From contig CAWIQF010000001.1 in NCBI GenBank assembly GCA_963838205.1, positions 248,001-312,000 on the forward strand: DNA of 64,000 bases. The letters are read 5' to 3'. The notes below the pieces were generated by a model, which ran no database searches, was not told where the DNA came from, and saw nothing but the letters and a program-made list of their open reading frames with translations. This DNA comes from CAIVVT01 sp963838205 (GTDB lineage: Bacteria; Acidobacteriota; Terriglobia; Bryobacterales; Bryobacteraceae). A program made the position numbers and the translations under genes. Of this stretch, positions 36,864 to 45,033 are shown piece after piece (the first letter of the stretch is position 1; every line of letters starts with the position of its first letter).

Positions 36864-38141
36864 ATGTTGAAAAACGATCTGACGAGGCGACAAGCCCTTA
36901 AAGTTGCGGGCGTGGGAGCCTTCACCACTCAACTTTTCAGCGGCCGGCTTCGCGGCGCGAATGACCGTATAGCGGTTGGCTTCATCGGAACCGGCGGTCG
37001 GGGCGGCGACGGGCTGATTGTCGATTTTCTCAAACATGCCGATGCGCAGTGCGCCGCCGTCTGCGATTGCTTCGCGGACCGCCGGGAGCAGCGGGCCAAG
37101 CAGATCGAGGAGGCCGATGCGGCGCGCAACGGCGCCGGCTCCTATCGCGGTGTTGCGCGCATTGCCGACTTCCGCGACCTGCTGCTCCGCAAGGACATTG
37201 ATGCGGTGGTGGTGGCGACGCCGGACCATTGGCACGTCCCTGTTCTGACCGCCGCGGTCCGCGCCGGCAAGGATGTCTACGTCGAGAAGCCGCTGAGCCC
37301 CAGCCTTGAGTGGAATCTCCGCGCCCGGGAGATCGTGAGACGGTCAGGGCGAGTTTTCCAGTACGGCACGCAGCAGCGAGGCGCGCTGCACGTGCGCGCG
37401 GGATGCGAATTGGTGCGTTCGGGCGCCATCGGTGAATTAAAGGCCCTTGAGGTGAGGTCGTACTCCGGGAAACCGGGCGGCAAGCTGGAGCCGAAGGCCG
37501 TGCCGGCCGGATTCGACTACGAAATGTGGGAAGGGCCCGCTCCCGAACGGCCCTACTGCGACGACCGCTGCCTGACGCCGGGCCACTGGCACATCTACGA
37601 CTACAGCATCGGCTTTCTGGGCGGGTGGGGCGCCCATCCTCTGGACGTCCTGGATTGGGGCCTGCCCCGCCCGATGGTCCCCGTCGAATATGAAGGCACG
37701 GGGCTCATCCCTACGCAAGGGCTGTTCAATACGGTCATGGATTGGAAGGTTCGCTGCACTTATCCCAACGGGCTGGTGATGAATTTCATCGCCGCCAATG
37801 AGGACTCGACCAAATTTGTCGGCAGCGAAGGTTGGATTCGAATCCGGCGGGGTAGCATCGAATCGGAGCCCGCCTCGCTGACGGCTGGCCTGACGGTATC
37901 GAAGTTCGATCAGTTCGGGCGCAACCACACCCGTAATTTCCTGGACGCCATCCGCGGCCAGAGTACGCCGGAAAGCCCGATCGACGCCGCGATTCGTACG
38001 GATCTCATCAGCCATCTTTCCAACATCGCTGTGCGCACCGGCCGCAGGATCCGCTGGGATCCGCTGAAGGAAACGATTGTCGACGATCCTGCAGCCATAA
38101 AGATGATGGAGCGGCCGCTCCGGGCGCCCTGGGTACTGTAG
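36864..38141 (+). CDS. Gfo/Idh/MocA-family oxidoreductase, Tat-exported
   Basis: 425 residues from ATG 36864, with GGGGGAG six bases upstream. Leader LTRRQALKVAGVGAFTT is twin-arginine-like. IAVGFIGTGGRGGDG binds the nucleotide, YVEKPLSPSLEWN is the family signature and VFQYGTQQRGALHVRAGCEL, GHWHIYDYSIGFLGGWGAHPLDVLDWG follow in the C-terminal domain. Closely related to the proteins at 7289 and 42317; all three are typical of acidobacterial sugar catabolism. Substrate unknown. Confidence 0.88.
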   Translation: MLKNDLTRRQALKVAGVGAFTTQLFSGRLRGANDRIAVGFIGTGGRGGDGLIVDFLKHADAQCAAVCDCFADRREQRAKQIEEADAARNGAGSYRGVARIADFRDLLLRKDIDAVVVATPDHWHVPVLTAAVRAGKDVYVEKPLSPSLEWNLRAREIVRRSGRVFQYGTQQRGALHVRAGCELVRSGAIGELKALEVRSYSGKPGGKLEPKAVPAGFDYEMWEGPAPERPYCDDRCLTPGHWHIYDYSIGFLGGWGAHPLDVLDWGLPRPMVPVEYEGTGLIPTQGLFNTVMDWKVRCTYPNGLVMNFIAANEDSTKFVGSEGWIRIRRGSIESEPASLTAGLTVSKFDQFGRNHTRNFLDAIRGQSTPESPIDAAIRTDLISHLSNIAVRTGRRIRWDPLKETIVDDPAAIKMMERPLRAPWVL

Positions 38142-38284
38142 CGACGCGCAAAAGGCGGGCACTGAAACTCTACTTGTGGCGGTGGCCCTGAACTCCGACG
38201 AACATCAGAGAGAAAAGCACTGGTCGAGAAAAGTACTCCAATGCTCGCTCCTGCTTGCTGTCTGCAACCACGGTAGCTTCTCTG

Positions 38285-38310
38285 CCATCCGGACAAAGCC
38301 GTCTCTGACC
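38285..38310. repeat. Copy of the CCGTCTGTC palindrome family (degenerate)
   Basis: CCGGACAAAGCCGTCTCTGA matches the better palindrome at 39039-39056. Located about 100 bases upstream of the alkyltransferase-like gene. Confidence 0.4.
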
Positions 38311-38408
38311 GTGTTCCTGGCGAGCCCGCACGAGCATTGCCCGCGGTGACTCCAACTCGTGCGAGACTCTCTCTGAGAAGACAGCTTCCGTTACCGGATC
38401 ACATCGTC

Positions 38409-38813
38409 ATGCCGAGGCCGAAAAGCCCTCAACATCGCCGCGCGCCCAAGCCGATGAAGCCCCGCGACATCGTGCGGCTGGGCATGTTCGATCCGCCGGC
38501 GGAGCGCGCGTCGCGCGAACAACGTTTTCGCGAAGTGATCCTCTCGATCCCGCGCGGCCGCGTGGCCAGCTATGGCCAGGTGGCGGCGGCGGCAGGCTAT
38601 CCGATGTATCACCGCCAGGTCGCGCGCCTGCTGCGCAACTGCGGCGACGGACTGCCCTGGCACCGCGTGCTGGGCTCCGGCGGCTACATCAAGACGCGCC
38701 AGGATCTGGGTGTGGAACAACGCCTGCGGCTGGAGATGGAAGGCGTGCGCTTCGCCGGCAAGCACGTCGATCTCGAAATCCATCAGCACGTCTTCAGGAC
38801 CTGGGAATTCTGA
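38409..38813 (+). CDS. Alkyltransferase-like protein (ATL, MGMT family without active-site Cys)
   Basis: 134 residues from ATG 38409 (38454 also possible). PRGRVASYGQVAAAAGYP is the DNA-binding helix-turn-helix of O6-alkylguanine transferases and RNCGDGLPWHRVLGSGG covers the active-site region. The PCHR motif of true transferases reads PWHR, the hallmark of ATL proteins, which bind O6-alkylguanine without repairing it and recruit nucleotide excision repair. Tyr and Arg finger positions look retained (ASYGQ, RQVARLL). Confidence 0.82.
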   Translation: MPRPKSPQHRRAPKPMKPRDIVRLGMFDPPAERASREQRFREVILSIPRGRVASYGQVAAAAGYPMYHRQVARLLRNCGDGLPWHRVLGSGGYIKTRQDLGVEQRLRLEMEGVRFAGKHVDLEIHQHVFRTWEF

Positions 38814-39038
38814 ACCCGGCCCACGCCCACACTTCTCACTCGGGTGGCATTCTCGCTCGCCATAATCCGAGAAAACAGGCGCGAGAACACAGGTGACTGA
38901 CGGCTGAAGTCCACCTGGCGCAGCGGGGCAAAAGCGCGCAACGAGTGAAGACCGGCGAGTGAAAACCGGGGACTGACGTCTCTGTCCTAGGCGCCCACAA
39001 CTCTCGCTATTCACCCTCCACCTCCTCTGCGCCGTGCG

Positions 39039-39056
39039 GACAGAGCCGTCTGTCCC
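39039..39056. repeat. Palindrome GGACAGAGCCGTCTGTCC
   Basis: Perfect 7-bp arms GGACAGA/TCTGTCC. It lies about 40 bases before the antitoxin gene. Related sequences stand before three other plus-strand genes. The rest of 38814-39097 shows only weak direct repeats (GAGTGAARACCGG). Confidence 0.6.
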
Positions 39057-39097
39057 CCGGTTTTCAATAGGGTATTCTCAGAGCAGGAGCCGAGGAA

Positions 39098-39346
39098 ATG
39101 GAAGTACATTTCACCCCCGACGTGCAAGCCAAGCTGGACCGGCTGGTGAGCGAAACCGGACGCGCGGCGCACGAGTTCGTGCAAGATGCCGTGGCCGGTT
39201 ACGTTGAGGAGCTGGCCGAACTGCGCGCCACACTCGACCGTCGTTATGACGATCTCAAGAGCGGACGGGTGAAGCCCATCAGCGGCGACGAAGTGGCGGC
39301 GCGTCTCCGCGCAAAGAGCGCCGCCCGGCGTGCCGGGCGTTCATGA
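39098..39346 (+). CDS. Type II antitoxin, ParD/RelB-like
   Basis: 82 residues. MEVHFTPDVQAKLDRLVSE is a short strand and helix of ribbon-helix-helix type, then a helical region and a basic, flexible C-terminus (RLRAKSAARRAGRS) of the kind that wraps the toxin. GAGGAA directly precedes the ATG. The stop overlaps the toxin start as ATGA, the standard antitoxin-toxin order. Confidence 0.78.
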   Translation: MEVHFTPDVQAKLDRLVSETGRAAHEFVQDAVAGYVEELAELRATLDRRYDDLKSGRVKPISGDEVAARLRAKSAARRAGRS

Positions 39347-39654
39347 CCGGATACGCTTTTCACCCCGAAGCCTCGGCTGATCTTGACGAGATTTGGGAAT
39401 TCATCGCGGCCGATAATCTCGATGCTGCCGATAGGGTGATTGAGGAGATTCTGGCCGCAATCGACGTCCTGGTGTCGTTCCCCCATCAAGGCCACCGCCG
39501 CCCTGACCTGACCTCGGGACCCTTGCGTTTCACCAACACGCGGGATTACCTCGTGGCCTACGCGCCGGATGAAAAACCGCTGTGGGTTGTGGCGGTGATC
39601 CACGGACGCCGTAGCCCCCGCGTCATGGCGGCCATTCTAAGAGGTCGAGAGTAA
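39343..39654 (+). CDS. ParE/RelE-superfamily toxin
   Basis: 103 residues with the family fold: FHPEASADLDEIWEFIAAD, then FPHQGHRRPDLTSGPLRFT, YLVAYAPDEKPLWVVAVIHGRR and the C-terminal RVMAAILRGRE. The HGRR end and lack of RelE catalytic residues fit ParE (gyrase poison) better than RelE (mRNA cleavage), but this is not certain. Translationally coupled to the antitoxin. Transfer or plasmid-addiction origin cannot be shown here. Confidence 0.82.
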   Translation: MTGYAFHPEASADLDEIWEFIAADNLDAADRVIEEILAAIDVLVSFPHQGHRRPDLTSGPLRFTNTRDYLVAYAPDEKPLWVVAVIHGRRSPRVMAAILRGRE

Positions 39655-39707
39655 GCCCCTCTGCCCCCGTTTTGCGACCGGGCGGCGCTCCCTGCAAACT
39701 GGGCAAA

Positions 39708-39777
39708 CAGTAAGGCCTTACTGCAATGGGTCTTCAGAATCAAGCGCTCACAGACAAGAATCAGTAAGCCCTTACTG
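39708..39777. promoter_or_regulatory. Pair of CAGTAAG/CTTACTG palindromes, possible operator
   Basis: CAGTAAGGCCTTACTG (39708-39723) and CAGTAAGCCCTTACTG (39762-39777), centres 54 bases apart. They lie between the toxin stop and the stop of the convergent GH20 gene, so they are at the 3' side of both genes. Confidence 0.55.
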
Positions 39778-39809
39778 GATTAACTCGCGCAGGCCCAGGA
39801 TCCGCGGCC

Positions 39810-41873
39810 TCAATTCGCGCGTTTTTGCGCTCCCGCGGCGTTGACCAATTCCCGAATACCCGGCGCGATCTGGATCAGTATTTCCGCCTTGACCTTGGCC
39901 GCATCATCCACCGCGGCGAGCCGCTTCCTGGTCCAGGCCGCATCCGCCCGTTTGCCGGTGGCCAGCAGCCCGAGCGCCTCGCTTCCGATCCGGCAGAGAT
40001 CTTCGACGCTGCGCGCCAGCGGCACTGTCTCCGCGAGCAGCGAGTTACTCTGCAGCAGTGGCATAACGACGGCCACGTTGTCCGACCAGCGCTCGAGTTG
40101 CGACCGCAACGCATCTGCCTCGCGCCGGCCGTGTGGCCGTCCGGCGAGGTACCGGCCCACCGAGTTTTGAAACTCGCGCGCCGCATCGCTTTCCGGAGCG
40201 ATCGAATCGACCAGCCGGTTGAATGCCGTCAGGCTCCCGTGGTATTTCTCTTTGTTCTCAAATCGCGCGTACTCCTTCACCGGCTCCAGGATCGACGCGA
40301 ACACTTCCAGCGGATGCGGATCGGCCGCGCCCGCCAGACGCTGGCGCATCAGGCGCAGGCCCGAGCGCTGCCGCAGATCCAGCCACTCCAGCCACGTATT
40401 GACCACGCCCAGACGCCGGTACATCGATGCAACATCGGTCACGCTCTCCGGCGACCACAGCCGTTCCGCGATCGCCGCCAGCCGCGGCCACAGCTTCGCG
40501 TCGAGGTTTTCAGCCGTGGCGATTTCTTCCCACATCGTCGCCTCGCCGCCCAGAATGAGTTTCCGCTGCGCGTCGTCGAGCCCCGCCGTTGCGCCCTTCA
40601 GCGGATCGACGGCGTAGTGCTCCGACGCGGGCTGCATCAGGTCCAGATACCAGCCCGCCGACAGTATGCCGTGGTAGCCCGACCGCGCCGCCTCGGCCAG
40701 CGACTTCTGCCCGCGCCAGGAATGAATCACGATGTCTTTCGGAATGTCCGGACGCAGAATCTCGTCCCAGCCCACCATGTGTTTGCCATGCTTTTCGATA
40801 ATCTGCTGCACGCGCCCGGTGAAGTAGCCCTGCAGGGCATCCTCGTCGGCGAGCTGATGCAGCTTCATGAACGACTGGATGGCCGGGTTGGCCTTCCACT
40901 CCTGCGGATTCACTTCATCGCCGCCGATATGGAAATACTCGTCGGGGAACAGATCCGCCATCTCGCCGAGCAAGCCGTCGAGGAACGCATACGTGGCCTC
41001 GCGCGTGGGATCCATCGTCGCGGTCGGTCTCTGCTGAGCGTGCGACACCTGATACGGTCCCGCGCCGCTGGCGTACTCCGGATAGGCCGCAAACCAGCTC
41101 GTCGAGTGGCCGGGGACGTCGAACTCCGGCACCACGCGGACGCCGCGCTCGCGCGCGTAGGCGATCAAGTCGCGAATCTCCGCCTGCGTGTAATACAGCC
41201 CCTCCGAGCCCAGCTCGTGCAGCTTCGGATATTTCAGGCTCTCGACGCGGAACCCCTCGTCATCGGAGAGGTGCCAGTGCAGCACGTTCAGCTTCACCGC
41301 GGCCAGGCCGTCGATAGTCCGCTGCATCACCGGCACGGGGATGAAGTGGCGCGCGACGTCCAGCGATAGCCCGCGCCAGGGGAAGCGCGGAGCGTCCTGA
41401 ATGTCGACCGCCGGCAGCGTGAATCCGGATTTGCCCAACTGCACCAATTGAAGGAATGTCTCCAGTCCGCGTAGCGCCCCGAGCGGCGCCGGCGCCTCGA
41501 TGCGCGCCTGGCCCGACGTGACCGCGAGATGATAGCTCTCGTCGTCGCCCAGTCGCTGCGGAGCCGCGTGATCGGCGCGCTCGACGACCACCACCAATCC
41601 GGCCGCGGCGTTCTCGGGCGCGAGTTTTTGCGCAATCGGAATGCCCGTTTGCAATGAAAGGCGCGCCAATGTTCTGAGAACGCCGGCGCGCACTCGCGAG
41701 TCCGCCGCACCCGCGCCTTGGATCGCGGCCGTGAAATCGCTCTGGATCGTCACGCCGGACGCCCCGGCGCTGGGCGTGACTTTCGCGGGCATCGGCATCA
41801 GCGGCAGCTCCGCCTGGCAATAAACAGGGCAGGCGAAAGCCGCCAACAGCAGGACGCGATTGAGGGAATGCAT
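39810..41873 (-). CDS. Beta-N-acetylhexosaminidase, GH20, secreted
   Basis: 687 residues from ATG 41873, which gives the signal peptide MHSLNRVLLLAAFACPVYCQ. The GH20 N-terminal domain is followed by the TIM barrel: FPWRGLSLDVARHFIPV, LNVLHWHLSDDEGFRVE, VVPEFDVPGHSTSW and the catalytic Asp-Glu in YFHIGGDEVNPQEW. The enzyme uses the substrate's acetamido group as nucleophile and removes terminal GlcNAc or GalNAc, for example from chitin or peptidoglycan fragments. A C-terminal helical region of about 200 residues has no recognised role. Confidence 0.93.
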   Translation of the reverse strand: MHSLNRVLLLAAFACPVYCQAELPLMPMPAKVTPSAGASGVTIQSDFTAAIQGAGAADSRVRAGVLRTLARLSLQTGIPIAQKLAPENAAAGLVVVVERADHAAPQRLGDDESYHLAVTSGQARIEAPAPLGALRGLETFLQLVQLGKSGFTLPAVDIQDAPRFPWRGLSLDVARHFIPVPVMQRTIDGLAAVKLNVLHWHLSDDEGFRVESLKYPKLHELGSEGLYYTQAEIRDLIAYARERGVRVVPEFDVPGHSTSWFAAYPEYASGAGPYQVSHAQQRPTATMDPTREATYAFLDGLLGEMADLFPDEYFHIGGDEVNPQEWKANPAIQSFMKLHQLADEDALQGYFTGRVQQIIEKHGKHMVGWDEILRPDIPKDIVIHSWRGQKSLAEAARSGYHGILSAGWYLDLMQPASEHYAVDPLKGATAGLDDAQRKLILGGEATMWEEIATAENLDAKLWPRLAAIAERLWSPESVTDVASMYRRLGVVNTWLEWLDLRQRSGLRLMRQRLAGAADPHPLEVFASILEPVKEYARFENKEKYHGSLTAFNRLVDSIAPESDAAREFQNSVGRYLAGRPHGRREADALRSQLERWSDNVAVVMPLLQSNSLLAETVPLARSVEDLCRIGSEALGLLATGKRADAAWTRKRLAAVDDAAKVKAEILIQIAPGIRELVNAAGAQKRAN

Positions 41874-42024
41874 GAGTGTGGGGACCAAACGCAATCTTAT
41901 CGACGAATGCAGCGCGCCGTAAACCGGCGTGCTGACGGAGACGCCAGAATGTCAGCCGCTCAACCCATTCATGCGGATCTGCCGGCCGGGCACACCGTGC
42001 GGCGCGGCGCGGTTTCACCACGGA

Positions 42025-42097
42025 TTCACCGTGCGCGGACCACGGGCTTACCATGTTTTCACCATGCGCGGACCATGGGTTCACCGTGCGCGCGTGG
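42025..42097. repeat. Degenerate tandem repeat, ACCRTGCGCGGACCAYGGG
   Basis: Two 22-base units at 42025-42046 and 42058-42079 and a decayed third at 42080-42097. It occupies part of the gap between GH20 and the oxidoreductase, with the 18-base tandem array further right. Confidence 0.6.
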
Positions 42098-42165
42098 CAA
42101 ACACACGGTATGCTTGCGGTGATTTCACGTGGCGCGCAGCCGGGTTCGTCGGATGAACGGGTACG

Positions 42166-42316
42166 CTGACCGCTCCTTCACAGTCGCGGCTCAGTAACCA
42201 ACCGCGGCTCAGTAACCAACGCCGGCTCAGCAACCAACCGCAGCTCAGTAACCAACCCCGGCTCGGTAACAAGTCTCGGTAACGAATCTCGGTACGATCG
42301 TCTCCGCGACAAGCCG
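42166..42316. repeat. GAGCCGCGACTG-family element expanded into an 18-base tandem array
   Basis: Left border CGCTCCTTCACAGTCGCGG, then five units of about 18 bases (type CCGCGGCTCAGTAACCAA) at 42184-42272 and decayed remnants CTCGGTAAC to 42296, then TCTCCGCGACAAGCCG up to the oxidoreductase stop. Same borders as the unexpanded copy at 16156-16207. Confidence 0.75.
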
Positions 42317-43663
42317 CTAGTATTTCCAGCCCTTGCGAACGTACGGTTTCACGAATTTGTTCGCTGCGCTGTTGTTGGTGATCTTCATTTTGGCGCTGTC
42401 CCACTCGAGCTTGCCCTCGCTGCGCTGCGCGATCACGCCCAGAGTCACCCACTCCGTGAACGGCCCGGCGTAATCGAAGTTCGAGCACGCGCGCTCGCCG
42501 CCCTTGCAGGCGCGGATCCAGTCTTCGTAGTGGCCCGGCGACCGGGTCAGCAGCTTCGCCGGGAATTTGTAGTCCTTCATGCGTTCGGCGGGCACGAGCC
42601 GCGTGTCATCGCTATAGGTGCCGGTCGTGAGGAAGCCCTTCTCGCCGATGTACAGGCTCCCGTTGGTGTCGTCGTCCAGGTCGCCCAGTTTCGTGTCCGC
42701 GCTCAGGCCCTCCGGCAGTTTCGGCCGCAGCCCGCCTTCGTACCAGTAGACCGACACCGGAGCCATGTTGCCGCGGGCCGGGAAGTCGAACCGCACGATC
42801 GATTTCGTGGGAAACGTCTGGGCGTTCTTGCCTTCGATCTTAATGCACTCGACGCTGGTTGGCGCGTTGAGCAGCAGCGACCAATTCACTCCGTCCAGAA
42901 TGTGGCACGCCATATCGCCCAGCGCGCCGCAGCCGAAGTCGTACCAGCCGCGCCAGTTGAACGGCTCGTATTTCGAGTTATAAGGACGCGTTGGGGCCGC
43001 GCCAATCCACAGGTCCCAGTCCAGCGTCTCCGGAACTTTTTCTTCCGGCAGCGGATTATCGATGCCCTGCGGCCAGATCGGACGGTTGGTCCAGGCGTGC
43101 ACTTCCTTGACCGCGCCGATCTCGCCGGCCCAGATCATTTCGCACAACTGCCGGACGCCTTCGCCCGAGTGGCCCTGGTTGCCCATCTGCGTGGCGACGC
43201 CATATTTGCGCGCCGCATCGCGCAGCATGCGGGCCTCGAAGACCGTCCGCGTCATCGGCTTCTGGCAGTAAACGTGTTTGCCGCGCTCCATGGCCCACAT
43301 GGCCGCGATGGCGTGGGTGTGGTCGGGCGTGGAGACGGTCACCGCGTCGATGCCGTCGCGCTCTTTGTCCAGCATCACCCGGTAGTCTTTGTAAGGCTTG
43401 GCGTTCGGAAACTGCTTGAACGTCTTGGCGGCGTTGTTCCAATCCGGGTCCGCCAGGGCGACGACGTTGTTCCCCACGGAACAGCCCACGATGTCGCTAT
43501 GGCCCTTGCCACCGGCGCCGATCGCGGCGACGTTCAGCTTCTCATTGGGGGACTTGTAGCCCAGTCGCTTCAGCGACGGCGTGCTCTTGCCCTCCAGTTT
43601 CGCGGCCGCCAGCGCGGCCGCCGTTCCTAGAAAAAAGTATCTGCGTGATAAATCGCTTCGCAT
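42317..43663 (-). CDS. Gfo/Idh/MocA-family oxidoreductase, Tat-exported
   Basis: 448 residues from ATG 43663, with GGAGAGAC directly upstream. Leader LSRRYFFLGTAAALAAAK is twin-arginine-like. LNVAAIGAGGKGHSDI binds the nucleotide, VYCQKPMTRTVFEAR replaces the usual EKP signature with QKP, keeping the Lys. GWYDFGCGALGDMACHILDGV lies in the C-terminal domain. Its nearest relatives are acidobacterial and planctomycete secreted dehydrogenases. Followed by the repeat array. Confidence 0.88.
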   Translation of the reverse strand: MRSDLSRRYFFLGTAAALAAAKLEGKSTPSLKRLGYKSPNEKLNVAAIGAGGKGHSDIVGCSVGNNVVALADPDWNNAAKTFKQFPNAKPYKDYRVMLDKERDGIDAVTVSTPDHTHAIAAMWAMERGKHVYCQKPMTRTVFEARMLRDAARKYGVATQMGNQGHSGEGVRQLCEMIWAGEIGAVKEVHAWTNRPIWPQGIDNPLPEEKVPETLDWDLWIGAAPTRPYNSKYEPFNWRGWYDFGCGALGDMACHILDGVNWSLLLNAPTSVECIKIEGKNAQTFPTKSIVRFDFPARGNMAPVSVYWYEGGLRPKLPEGLSADTKLGDLDDDTNGSLYIGEKGFLTTGTYSDDTRLVPAERMKDYKFPAKLLTRSPGHYEDWIRACKGGERACSNFDYAGPFTEWVTLGVIAQRSEGKLEWDSAKMKITNNSAANKFVKPYVRKGWKY

Positions 43664-43741
43664 GTCTCTCCAATACAAGTCCGGCTGGATGGGGCCGATC
43701 GTGGTCCATCGATTACTCTGGCGCGCTGAGCGGCGGAAGCG

Positions 43742-44014
43742 TTACTTCAAGTTGACGAGAGTGGCGCCCCAGCCGCCGGCATCCTCCGCGGCAGTGCGGA
43801 AACCGGCCACCAGCGGGGAGCTTGCCAAGACGCTCCGGACGATCTCCCGCTGCACGCCGATTCCTTTGCCGTGGATGATTCGCAACGCTTTCAATCCTAT
43901 CGCGGATGCCTCCTCCAGGTACGCCTCGACCGCCGGGCGCACGTCGCGCGGCTGAATCGTATGCAGATCGAAGACGCCGGTGATTGGAATACGCAGCGGC
44001 TCTTCGGGGTCCAT
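43742..44014 (-). CDS. Smr-domain protein
   Basis: 90 residues from ATG 44014. FDLHTIQPRDVRPAVEAYLEEA, then LRIIHGKGIGVQREIV and the closing GATLVNL make a complete stand-alone Smr domain; the DLH and HGKG motifs are those needed for the nicking endonuclease activity of MutS2 and related Smr proteins. It starts 6 bases after moaA, so is probably in the nadA-moaA operon. Confidence 0.85.
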   Translation of the reverse strand: MDPEEPLRIPITGVFDLHTIQPRDVRPAVEAYLEEASAIGLKALRIIHGKGIGVQREIVRSVLASSPLVAGFRTAAEDAGGWGATLVNLK

Positions 44015-44019
44015 GCGAA

Positions 44020-45021
44020 TTACCCGCCGATGGCGTACATTGCGCGCGGCGGCGCAACGAACCGCGCCGTGTTGATTTCGTGGCCCAGCCACTTTTTGCG
44101 CACGGTCTCGCGGATCGCCTCCGCGATCTGACCGTCGCTCGCGCCGCTCCGCAGGAGGGCCTGCACGTCGGTCTCTTCGATCGCGAACAGGCAGTAGCGC
44201 AGCTTGCCGTCGGCGGTGAGGCGGACGCGGTTGCAATTCAGGCAGAACGGGCGGCTCACCGAGGCGATGAAGCCGGCCGTGCCGCGGCCGTCCAGGTAGC
44301 GGAACCGCAGTCCGGGCGCGCGGGGATCGGCCTCGGGCAGCGCCTCCAGCGGCCCCACGTCGCGCCGCAGGACGGCCAGAATCTCGTCCATCGTGAACAC
44401 CTGCGATCGATCCCACAGCGCCTGCCCGTCCAGCGGCATGACTTCGATGTAGCGCACCTCAAAACCATGCTCGCGTCCAAAATGCGCCAGCGGCGCCACG
44501 TCCGGTTCGGTCAATCCTTTCACCGCCACGGCGTTGATCTTGATCGGCGCGAAGCCCGTCTCGCGGGCTTTCATCAAGCCCCGCAGGGCGCGGCCGAGCT
44601 CGTCGCGGCGCGTGATGCGCTGGAATCGCTGGCGATCGAGCGTGTCCAGATGGACGTTCAGCCGCCGCAGGCCCGCGCGGTAGAGGCTCGCGGCCTGCTC
44701 CTCGAGCAGCACCGCATTGGTGGTCAGCGCGACCTCCCGCAATCCTTCGATGGCCGTCAGCTTCGCGATCAACGCGGGCAGGTTTTTCCTGAGCAGCGGC
44801 TCGCCGCCCGTGACCCGGACCTTGGTAATGCCCAGCGTGACGGCGACGCGGACAAAGCGTTCGATCTCCTCGTAGCTCAGAATCTCGGCCGCGCGGGCGA
44901 AGGGCGCGCCGCTTTCCGGCATGCAGTAGGCACAACGGATGTTGCAGTGGTCGGTGACGCTGATGCGCAGATTGTCGTGCGTGCGGTGGAACGTGTCGAT
45001 GAGCGGCGGGGAGGCGGCCAT
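44020..45021 (-). CDS. moaA: GTP 3',8-cyclase (molybdenum cofactor step 1)
   Basis: 333 residues. Radical SAM cluster CNIRCAYCMPESG, the SAM-binding GGEPLLRKNL, and the second iron-sulfur cluster with Cys in FCLNCNRVRLTADGKLRYCLF. It lacks the terminal GG of many MoaA proteins: the sequence ends with AIGG, so the Gly-Gly tail is in fact present. Makes the first cyclised precursor of molybdopterin; no other moa gene lies in the window. It follows nadA by 12 bases. Confidence 0.95.
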   Translation of the reverse strand: MAASPPLIDTFHRTHDNLRISVTDHCNIRCAYCMPESGAPFARAAEILSYEEIERFVRVAVTLGITKVRVTGGEPLLRKNLPALIAKLTAIEGLREVALTTNAVLLEEQAASLYRAGLRRLNVHLDTLDRQRFQRITRRDELGRALRGLMKARETGFAPIKINAVAVKGLTEPDVAPLAHFGREHGFEVRYIEVMPLDGQALWDRSQVFTMDEILAVLRRDVGPLEALPEADPRAPGLRFRYLDGRGTAGFIASVSRPFCLNCNRVRLTADGKLRYCLFAIEETDVQALLRSGASDGQIAEAIRETVRKKWLGHEINTARFVAPPRAMYAIGG

Positions 45022-45033
45022 GGCGTCGCGCGC

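Noticed and set aside
37841..37860. tRNA-like GGATTCGAATCC sequence
   Set aside because: It lies within the oxidoreductase coding frame and has no acceptor or anticodon arms. No convincing tRNA gene was found anywhere in the window.
42184..42296. CRISPR array
   Set aside because: Units of 18 bases are contiguous with no unique spacers, and no cas genes are nearby.
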